DNA from: Bacteroidota bacterium
GTDB taxonomy: Bacteria; Bacteroidota; Ignavibacteria; Tepidaquicellales; Tepidaquicellaceae
NCBI GenBank assembly: GCA_003519545.1
Contig: DOWN01000195.1
Coordinates: forward strand, 1-7,452
Length of the DNA: 7,452 nucleotides
Reading direction: 5' to 3'
Shown here: positions 1-5,302 of the stretch, piece by piece
Layout of the letters: each line of letters begins with the position of its first letter
Position numbering within the stretch: the first letter of the stretch is position 1
Translations under genes and position numbers: made by a program
The notes under the pieces: generated by a model
The model's input: the letters and a program-made list of their open reading frames with translations, nothing else
The model's database searches: none
What the model was told of the DNA's origin: nothing

Positions 1-418
1 ACTTAACTGCAAATGTCAGGAGTTTAAATTCAGAAAACGGATTTTCCTGTGTTAATACTTTGTGATAATTGATTATATAATTTTTATATGTATCTGGATA
101 AAAATTTGATAAATCCCATACTATATATGACTTAACTGAATCAGGTTCAAATGTCTCAACAGGAATTGAATTAATAAAAAACTGATTTACATCAAGAATT
201 ATTTTGGCACTCAAAGGTGATACATTACCTTCTTTAAAAATATCAAGAATAATTTCAGATAATTCATTAATCAGATTCTCATTACCGTCATACACCGAAA
301 TATCTTCACTGAAATCAATCGGCGAATCTTCTTCGTTTAAATATACAAGTTCGTTTTTATTATCAATACATAAAACTCTTATTTTTTTATTCGTGAAATT
401 TATCGTAGTGTTAATCAA
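1..418 (-). CDS. Partial gene, possible PilM-like actin-fold ATPase (TTG start)
   Basis: An open minus-strand frame runs from 418 to the window edge, at least 139 codons with no stop. It has no ATG or GTG near its beginning; an in-frame stop at 427-425 leaves TTG (418-416) as the first plausible start, one base after the comEA-like stop. The start reads (M)INTTINFTNKKIRVLCID. The pattern is a first strand and return strand (KIRVLCIDNKNELVYLN), a helix (LINELSEIILDIFKEG), then AKIILDVNQFFINSIPVE, a helix VKSYIVWDLSNFYPDT, and YIINYHKVL...FKLLTFAVK. This order resembles the beginning of PilM/FtsA-type proteins (strand 'LP' motif, W-E-A-like helix, YPF-like turn, D-Y-Q-V-L strand). No nucleotide-binding residues can be judged. 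Coding status is likely; the family call is tentative. The neighbouring ComEA-like gene fits a pilus or DNA-uptake locus. Confidence 0.6.
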   Translation of the reverse strand, partial: MINTTINFTNKKIRVLCIDNKNELVYLNEEDSPIDFSEDISVYDGNENLINELSEIILDIFKEGNVSPLSAKIILDVNQFFINSIPVETFEPDSVKSYIVWDLSNFYPDTYKNYIINYHKVLTQENPFSEFKLLTFAVK

Positions 419-419
419 A

Positions 420-860
420 TTATTTTACCTTTATATATTTTTGAATATTTTGAAATTTTTTTTCACCAATTCCCTTCACCTTTTTTAAATCTTCTGTCTT
501 TTTAAACTTGCCTTCTTTATTTCTGAATTCAATTATTCTCGATGCAATACCTTCTCCAATGCCCGGTAATTTTTCAAACTCTGATATCCCTGCTTCATTT
601 ATATCTATTGTTACAAATTCTGAAAATGAACTGTCGCTATTTTTTTGCAAAGTATCAGAAAACAATCTGATGCTATCTTCTGTAATCTGAACTTTTAACT
701 GATTTTTAAATTCATCAAAATTATAAATTTCTTTTTCAGGTTTGCTCCATACTTCTAAATATAATTTTATAACCGTTCCCGAAAGAATAACAATTAAAAC
801 GAAAATTACCGCAATCTTTTCATTTTTTGAAAAAACTAAATACTTCTTCCAGTCTGACAT
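420..860 (-). CDS. ComEA-like helix-hairpin-helix protein, membrane-anchored
   Basis: A 146-aa protein with a short cytoplasmic-type N-terminus (MSDWKKYLVFSKNEK), one transmembrane helix at about 16-34 (IAVIFVLIVILSGTVIKLY), a charged linker at 35-83, and a C-terminal double helix-hairpin-helix domain at 84-146. The domain shows IDINEAGISEFEKLPGIGEG, ASRIIEFR, then GKFKKTEDLKKVKGIG. The two PGIG/KGIG hairpins bind the DNA backbone without sequence preference. Known ComEA proteins hold incoming DNA at the membrane during natural transformation, and this has the same architecture. It follows the terminator, so it probably has its own promoter within 861-904. Its TAA is one base before the next gene's TTG. 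Small HHH proteins of this kind also occur without proven competence roles, so function is inferred from domain and topology. Confidence 0.85.
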   Translation of the reverse strand: MSDWKKYLVFSKNEKIAVIFVLIVILSGTVIKLYLEVWSKPEKEIYNFDEFKNQLKVQITEDSIRLFSDTLQKNSDSSFSEFVTIDINEAGISEFEKLPGIGEGIASRIIEFRNKEGKFKKTEDLKKVKGIGEKKFQNIQKYIKVK

Positions 861-871
861 ATTGTAGATTT

Positions 872-887
872 ATCAAAATATCAAAAT
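872..887. repeat. Tandem 8-bp repeat in the comEA upstream region
   Basis: The 8-mer atcaaaat occurs twice back to back, ending 12 bases before the comEA-like ATG. On the coding strand it reads ATTTTGATATTTTGAT. The 861-904 region must hold the promoter if the comEA-like pair has its own, but I find no clear -35/-10 pair and no exact Bacteroidota TAnnTTTG element. The repeat could be a protein site or chance in A/T-rich DNA. Confidence 0.35.
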
Positions 888-904
888 TCTTATTTAGATA
901 AAAT

Positions 905-933
905 AAAAAAGGGCTGTTTGTCAGCCCTTTTTT
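905..933 (-). terminator. Intrinsic terminator ending the tmk-to-lipoprotein unit
   Basis: A perfect 12-bp inverted repeat, six A/T pairs plus GGGCTG/CAGCCC, encloses a 5-base loop (917-921). On the minus strand it is read as GGGCTG, loop, CAGCCC, then TTTTTTATTTTAT, a good U-tract. It begins about 39 bases after the lipoprotein stop. The A and T flanks make it nearly symmetrical, so it could also stop plus-strand transcription, but no plus-strand gene needs it. It separates the long upstream unit from the comEA-like pair. Confidence 0.93.
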
Positions 934-971
934 AAAAAAATTCAAAGATTGTTATTTCCTGTTTTTAAGAA

Positions 972-1664
972 TTAATTCGTTGTTGTTGTAGTATATTGTC
1001 TTAAAAACTGATTATCACCGGCTTTGTTTATTCTTACGTTAATTTTCAATTTCTTTTTACCGTCTGTACCGATTGTTAAACTCTCTACATGTAAAATTCC
1101 AAATGTTCTTACGGTAGTTATACCTGAATTATATTTTTCTCTTAAATAGAAAGAATAAACTCTTTGATTAAATGGAGTTCCTGTATTGAAATATTTCAAT
1201 GCTGTTGATACATCTCCGTAGTTATCTGTTCTTGCAACGTCATAATTTGTTGGATCAATGCCGGATGAAGTTCCAACATTTTTAATTTTTGATATTGTGT
1301 CAAACTGTGCTTTTGTAATGTTATCATATTCTCTGAACATTTTGAAATCTGTTTCAAATCCGGGAATTGAATTATCAAGTTTATCACCTGATCTTAAAAA
1401 GAAGTTTGCACTTGTTCCGTTTGAATCACCAAGTTGAATATCTTTTGTGATATTTGCTCCGGTTACAACCTGACCTGTTAAAAGATTGATTGCACATGAA
1501 TCTGCATCTGTAAATCTTTCAGTCAGTATTCTTCCGTCAAATACCAATACGTTTGTATCAGTTATAACTACAGGATTGTTTGTCGTATTTTCACATCCGC
1601 TTCCTGTTGTGGCAATATATCCTACAACACAAGCCAATAAAAGTAGTAAAAAGTTTTTGTTCAT
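972..1664 (-). CDS. Unrecognised exported protein, probable lipoprotein
   Basis: I do not recognise this 230-aa protein. It starts MNKNF followed by a strong hydrophobic core (LLLLLACVVGYIA, 6-18) and then TTGSGC, so C24 could be lipidated after signal peptidase II cleavage. The -3 residue is Gly rather than the usual Leu/Val/Ile, so plain secretion is possible. Mature residues 25-34 are Asn/Thr-rich linker-like. The rest is rich in Thr, Asn, Asp and short alternating hydrophobic strands (for example FGILHVESLTIG and KKKLKINVRINKAG), which suggests a beta-rich envelope protein. One further Cys is present at C57. The C-terminus is a Thr run (YTTTTTN), too short to call a sorting domain. It is the last gene before the terminator, 26 bp after ymdB. 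The coding call is strong: there is a signal sequence, no frame breaks, and a terminator right behind it. No function is claimed. Confidence 0.88.
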   Translation of the reverse strand: MNKNFLLLLLACVVGYIATTGSGCENTTNNPVVITDTNVLVFDGRILTERFTDADSCAINLLTGQVVTGANITKDIQLGDSNGTSANFFLRSGDKLDNSIPGFETDFKMFREYDNITKAQFDTISKIKNVGTSSGIDPTNYDVARTDNYGDVSTALKYFNTGTPFNQRVYSFYLREKYNSGITTVRTFGILHVESLTIGTDGKKKLKINVRINKAGDNQFLRQYTTTTTN

Positions 1665-1690
1665 TTTTTTATTTTTAGTTTTTTAATTTT
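1665..1690 (-). promoter_or_regulatory. A-rich translation leader, no Shine-Dalgarno
   Basis: The 26 bases between the ymdB stop and the lipoprotein ATG are only A and T except for one C on the coding strand, ending ACTAAAAATAAAAAA directly before the ATG. There is no purine-rich GGAG element. Such unstructured A-rich leaders are known to favour initiation in Bacteroidota, where Shine-Dalgarno use is rare. The gap is too short to hold an obvious promoter, so the gene is most likely transcribed from upstream. Confidence 0.55.
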
Positions 1691-2488
1691 TCAGAAAGGT
1701 GGATAAAAAATCCTCTCGATGCTTTTCGCCTTACCATTTTCAGATAAAATGCAGAAAATACCGCTGATATGTAAGTCATTTTCAGCCACTTCGTTTCTGT
1801 GTGGGGTTCCATAAATAAATTTATGTATTGAACCCTCTTTTTTTGCTCCAATTACGGAATCGTATGCTCCTGTCATTCCAACATCAGTTATATATGCAGT
1901 CCCTTCAGGTGATATTCTTTCATCTGCAGTTTGTATATGCGTATGTGTTCCCACTATCGCACCGCATTTCCCTGTTGCATAATGATAAAATGCAATCTTT
2001 TCCGCTGTAGCTTCAGCATGAAAATCCACAAACATAAGTGGAGTTTTCTTTGATATTACATCATAGGCATAATCAAACGCTCTGAATGGACACTCCAGAG
2101 GTTTCATATATACTCTGCCTATTAGATTTATAACCCCAATACTCAAATTTGTTCCCTTAATTTCATAAATTCCAAAACCTCTGCCATATACTCCTCTCGG
2201 ATAATTTAATGGTCTTAATGTATTTTCTGATGCCTGAAAAAATTTATGTGACTGTATTTTATCAAGTGAATGATTGCCTCCTGTTAAAACATCTATTCCT
2301 AATCCGAGAAGTTTTACAGCATCCCTTTCAAGTGTTCCCTGTCCTTCCGTTATATTTTCAGCGTTTGCTATTATAAAATCCGGTTTATATTTTTCTTTTA
2401 GTAACTCAAAATTATCTTTAAGAAATTTATATCCCGGTTCTCCTATAACATCACCTATATATAAAATTTTAATCTCTTTTTCTTCCAT
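1691..2488 (-). CDS. YmdB/TIGR00282 family metallophosphoesterase
   Basis: Calcineurin-like dimetal phosphoesterase; the B. subtilis member YmdB hydrolyses 2',3'-cyclic nucleotides and affects the switch between motility and biofilm. It is 265 aa, normal for the family. Predicted metal ligands are D13 in YIGDVIGEPG, E44 and N45 in NAENITEGQG, N72 and H73 in GGNHSLDK, H157 in VDFHAEATAEK, and H182/H184 in GTHTHIQTADE. The family block TDVGMTGAYDSVIG (201-214) is present, with Ala where Pro is common. All expected ligands are intact, so it is probably active. In several phyla this gene neighbours RNase Y (rny); no rny is in this window. It lies 2 bp after the DUF1232 gene and 26 bp before the lipoprotein gene. 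The family is secure; the physiological substrate here is not known. Confidence 0.95.
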   Translation of the reverse strand: MEEKEIKILYIGDVIGEPGYKFLKDNFELLKEKYKPDFIIANAENITEGQGTLERDAVKLLGLGIDVLTGGNHSLDKIQSHKFFQASENTLRPLNYPRGVYGRGFGIYEIKGTNLSIGVINLIGRVYMKPLECPFRAFDYAYDVISKKTPLMFVDFHAEATAEKIAFYHYATGKCGAIVGTHTHIQTADERISPEGTAYITDVGMTGAYDSVIGAKKEGSIHKFIYGTPHRNEVAENDLHISGIFCILSENGKAKSIERIFYPPF

Positions 2489-2490
2489 AA

Positions 2491-2895
2491 TTAAAAATAT
2501 TTATCAGGATCATAACCTTTCCATAAACAATAATTTTTTAAATCAGTCTGCAATGATTTAAATATCGCAAGAAACGCCACCGCATCTTCGGTATATCCAA
2601 GTAATGGCAGAAAATCCGGAATAATATCAAAAGGATTTAAAAAATATAATAAAGCCGCTGTTAAAAGCCCTATCGTTCTCCATGGTATATCAGTATACTT
2701 TTTTGCCCGGAAATCTTTCAGCATTTCCATAACAAGTTTTACCTGATCGAATAATTTGAATAACTTGTCTTTTTTTAGTCTCTCTTCTTTTGTGTTTATT
2801 TTATCCTGCTCAGATAAAACTTTATCAATATCTGAAACTGTTATGTCTTTCGATTTGTCTTCAATGTTGTTAATGATTTTTTCTTCTTCTTTCAT
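2491..2895 (-). CDS. Small DUF1232 (YkvA-like) membrane protein
   Basis: A 134-aa protein of unknown biochemical role. The N-terminal 1-50 is charged and probably helical or coiled coil (many Lys/Glu, no hydrophobic run). A hydrophobic segment at about 74-88 (TIGLLTAALLYFLNP) runs directly into the DUF1232 signature NPFDIIPDFLPLLGYTEDAV (87-106), then a second moderately hydrophobic helix (AFLAIFKSL). The P-x-D-x-I-P-D-F core and the G-x-x-x-D pair are the features that define the family. The likely location is membrane-associated. The start ATG is 14 bp after the dipeptidase stop; the leader is A/T-only apart from one G. The TAA stop is 2 bp before the next ATG, so expression is presumably tied to its neighbours. 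Family assignment is good; no function is claimed. Confidence 0.88.
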   Translation of the reverse strand: MKEEEKIINNIEDKSKDITVSDIDKVLSEQDKINTKEERLKKDKLFKLFDQVKLVMEMLKDFRAKKYTDIPWRTIGLLTAALLYFLNPFDIIPDFLPLLGYTEDAVAFLAIFKSLQTDLKNYCLWKGYDPDKYF

Positions 2896-2909
2896 ATTCT
2901 TAAATTAAA

Positions 2910-4163
2910 TTATCCGCAAACTTGTTTAAACAATCTTAAAAAATTTCCTCCGAGAATTTTTTTCACTTCTTCTTCAGAATACCCTCTTTCAAATAATCTT
3001 TTTGTAAGTATCGGATAAGTTGTAGCATCATATAGTTCTACAGGTGGGGTTATACCGCCGTCAAAATCTGAACCGATACCTATATGATCAACTCCGACAA
3101 GTTTTTTTATATGGTCTATATGATCAAGTAATATTTCTATCGTAGTTCCTGACGTTAAATTTTTTTCCCTGAGAAACGCATCCCGTCTTTTATTGTATTC
3201 TATCAGATCATCCCCGTATTTATCATTCAGTTCATTTAGTTCATCAGAAAACATTTGATAGGCATTCTGTGTCCTTTTTAATTTTGCATCTTTATCCAAA
3301 AACTCATCATAAAAATTTACGTGAATCACTCCTCCGGTTTTTGCTATCGCTATTATCTGATCGTCTGTTAAATTTCTGAAATGCGGATTGATAGAATATG
3401 CATTTGAGTGTGATGCGATAACAGGGTTTCTTGTTGTTTTCATTACATCCCAAAAACTCGATTCACCTAAATGTGAAACATCAATCAGCATTCCAGTATC
3501 ATCCATTCTTTTTATTACATCAATACCGAATGGAGTTAAACCACCGCGTTTACCTTTTTCTGTTTCATCCTTTGCCGATACCGCTATCAGATTTGAATTA
3601 TTCCATGTTAATCCGATATATCTTACGCCTAAATCCCAAAGCACATTTACGTTATCAACTGAATTTTCTATTGCCGTTCCTCCTTCAACACCAATAATCC
3701 CGCATAGTTTTCCGGCGTTTGTAATTCTTATAATATCGTCATAAGTTTTTGCAATTTCAAAATCATTATAATATTTATCTTGATATGCATTTAATCTGTT
3801 AATTTGTTTTTTGGTAAAACTTAAAGACCTCTTTACTTCTTTCATCGGAATCCAAACTGCAAAAACCTGAACATCAACACCTCCCTTTTTAAATTTCGGT
3901 ATATCGGAATGTGTGAAACTGTTATCCGCTCCTAAATCTGCACCCTTATTATGAACTTGCCAAATAAAATCATTATGAGTATCAACTACGATTGCATCAA
4001 AATGTGTTTTGATATAATTTTTTTCCAACTGTGTTTTATTTAATGTGTCATTTATTTTTTCAGGTATAATAAATTCAGGATTTTCTCCTGCACTTTGACC
4101 TGAAATCATTATGCTAATTTTAAAAATTAAAGTTAAAATTGATATGTCAAAAAAAGAATTCAC
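2910..4163 (-). CDS. Membrane dipeptidase, peptidase family M19 (renal-dipeptidase-like)
   Basis: Zinc metallopeptidase that cleaves dipeptides, often with a D-residue at the C-terminal side; expected outside the cytoplasm. It is 417 aa from a GTG start. The N-terminal hydrophobic segment, about residues 7-22 (ISILTLIFKISIMISG), reads as a signal peptide or anchor. Predicted metal ligands by family alignment are H63 and D65 in VVDTHNDF, the bridging E160 in GVEGG, H231 in DVSHLG and H252 in ASHSNAYS. The catalytic-region motif GIGSDFDGG is at 362-370 and the C-terminal block ILGGNFLRLF at 403-412. One oddity is LTWNNSN at 185-191, where mammalian enzymes have a His (LTH). It follows purK by 3 bp and precedes the DUF1232 gene by 14 bp. 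The family is secure; the exact start and the substrate are less so. A role in recycling wall or scavenged peptides is inference. Confidence 0.94.
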   Translation of the reverse strand: MNSFFDISILTLIFKISIMISGQSAGENPEFIIPEKINDTLNKTQLEKNYIKTHFDAIVVDTHNDFIWQVHNKGADLGADNSFTHSDIPKFKKGGVDVQVFAVWIPMKEVKRSLSFTKKQINRLNAYQDKYYNDFEIAKTYDDIIRITNAGKLCGIIGVEGGTAIENSVDNVNVLWDLGVRYIGLTWNNSNLIAVSAKDETEKGKRGGLTPFGIDVIKRMDDTGMLIDVSHLGESSFWDVMKTTRNPVIASHSNAYSINPHFRNLTDDQIIAIAKTGGVIHVNFYDEFLDKDAKLKRTQNAYQMFSDELNELNDKYGDDLIEYNKRRDAFLREKNLTSGTTIEILLDHIDHIKKLVGVDHIGIGSDFDGGITPPVELYDATTYPILTKRLFERGYSEEEVKKILGGNFLRLFKQVCG

Positions 4164-4169
4164 TGCTTA
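4161..4169 (-). other. purK stop / GTG start junction, both genes in one frame
   Basis: On the minus strand the sequence reads TAA-GCA-GTG: the purK stop, one codon, then the start chosen for the dipeptidase. Both genes are in the same reading frame, so TAA is the only barrier between them. No ATG exists between the stop and residue 19 of the dipeptidase. GTG is preferred because it keeps a hydrophobic export segment; starting at the ATG at 4109-4107 would remove most of it. No Shine-Dalgarno sequence precedes the GTG. Confidence 0.75.
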
Positions 4170-5294
4170 TATAGAAATTTCTGAAAGTGATTTATTAGCA
4201 ACGTCAAGTGCTGTGTTTAAGTCTTCATTCAATACTGTGATATGCCCCATTTTTCTGCCGGTCTTAACCATATTTTTAGAATAATCGTAAAGAAAAATAT
4301 TTTTATTTTTTAATAAATTATACAAACCCTGCAATTCCGCTTCACCGTTTCTTTCACCGAGTATATTTATCATAACAGCGGATTTTGAATTCATTGATAC
4401 ATCACCTAAAGGTAAACCTGTAATTGCTCTTATATGATTTTCAAACTGAGAAGTTTTAGATGCTTCTATTGTATAATGTCCTGTATTATGAACTCTCGGA
4501 GCGAGTTCATTTACGATTATTTCATTGTTTGGATTTAAAAACATTTCAATTCCCATCGTGCCTGTATAATCAATAGAAGTTACAATTTTTTCCGCTATCT
4601 TTTTCGCTTTTTCTGACAATTCATTGTCAAATAAATCTTCCGAATATTTTACAATATGGCAGATATGATTTTTTTGAATCGTCTCTACAAGCGGATAAAT
4701 TTTTATTTCACCGGAATTACTTCTTGTAATTTGAATTGCTATTTCTTTTTCAAAATTTATAAACTGTTCACACATCAGTTTACCTCTTTTTGATAATTCT
4801 TCTACTCCGGATTTAATTTCTACTTTTGAGTTAATCAGAAAATTTCCCTTTCCGTCATAACCCATAGTCCGGGATTTTAAAACAACGGGATATCCGTATT
4901 CCTCTGCAAAAATTTCAACATCTTTTTCTGTTTCAATTTTTTTATAAGCCGCAACCGGAATCTCTGTTTTAACTAAATTTTCTTTCTGATAAAATTTGTC
5001 CTGTATCATTTTGATACAATCAGATGCGGGATAAAGTTTTTTTCCTGATTTTTCTAAAACTTCAAGAATTTTATAATCAATAAACTCATTCTCAAGCGTA
5101 ATCACATCGCAATCTTCTGAAAACTTCAGAACATCTTCCTGATTATTAAAATCACCTTTGTAAATTTCATTCGTAATTTTTGCTGCGGATGAATTGATAT
5201 CATCAGTTAAAACCTTAAATGTAAATCCATACCGGTATGAACTTCCTATAAGCATTCTCGCAAGTTGTCCGCCGCCAAGTATTCCTATTTTCAT
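4167..5294 (-). CDS. purK: 5-(carboxyamino)imidazole ribonucleotide synthase (PurK)
   Basis: ATP-grasp enzyme of de novo purine synthesis. It converts AIR, bicarbonate and ATP to N5-CAIR, which PurE then rearranges to CAIR. It is 375 aa, normal for the family. The nucleotide-fold start is MKIGILGGGQLARM. The ATP-grasp centre has VVLKSRTMGYDGKGNF (137-152). The metal-site block includes E250 in MGIEMF and NELAPRVHNTGHYTIEA (262-278), followed by SQFENHIRAITGLPLGD. The C-terminal PurK signature TGRKMGHIT is at 345-353. The start ATG lies 8 bp after the protease stop with no Shine-Dalgarno sequence (leader CATTCTGATTTAATTT), so translation is probably coupled. purE, the usual partner, is not within this window. 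The TAA stop is in the same frame as the following gene, separated by one codon. Confidence 0.96.
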   Translation of the reverse strand: MKIGILGGGQLARMLIGSSYRYGFTFKVLTDDINSSAAKITNEIYKGDFNNQEDVLKFSEDCDVITLENEFIDYKILEVLEKSGKKLYPASDCIKMIQDKFYQKENLVKTEIPVAAYKKIETEKDVEIFAEEYGYPVVLKSRTMGYDGKGNFLINSKVEIKSGVEELSKRGKLMCEQFINFEKEIAIQITRSNSGEIKIYPLVETIQKNHICHIVKYSEDLFDNELSEKAKKIAEKIVTSIDYTGTMGIEMFLNPNNEIIVNELAPRVHNTGHYTIEASKTSQFENHIRAITGLPLGDVSMNSKSAVMINILGERNGEAELQGLYNLLKNKNIFLYDYSKNMVKTGRKMGHITVLNEDLNTALDVANKSLSEISI

Positions 5295-5302
5295 AAATTA
5301 AA

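Noticed and set aside
204..488. Plus-strand open frame of 94 codons
   Set aside because: It spans the junction of the two minus-strand genes, has low-complexity Phe/Leu/Ser composition, and the opposite frame has better coding character.
976..992. GTTGTTGTTGT-type triplet run as a phase-variable microsatellite
   Set aside because: Only a few ACA/ACG codons at the extreme C-terminus; triplet changes would not shift the frame, so no on/off switching is expected.
1196..1387. Minus-strand 63-codon frame inside the lipoprotein gene
   Set aside because: It is an out-of-frame overlap within a continuous 230-codon gene with a signal sequence; no independent support.
3388..3744. Plus-strand open frames inside the dipeptidase gene (also 3431-3697)
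   Set aside because: They lie entirely opposite conserved M19 motifs and have no domain or leader of their own; they are antisense shadows.
4107..4109. ATG at residue 19 of the dipeptidase as the true start
   Set aside because: It would delete most of the hydrophobic export segment and leave a 54-base gap after purK in a unit where genes are packed closely; kept only as an alternative.
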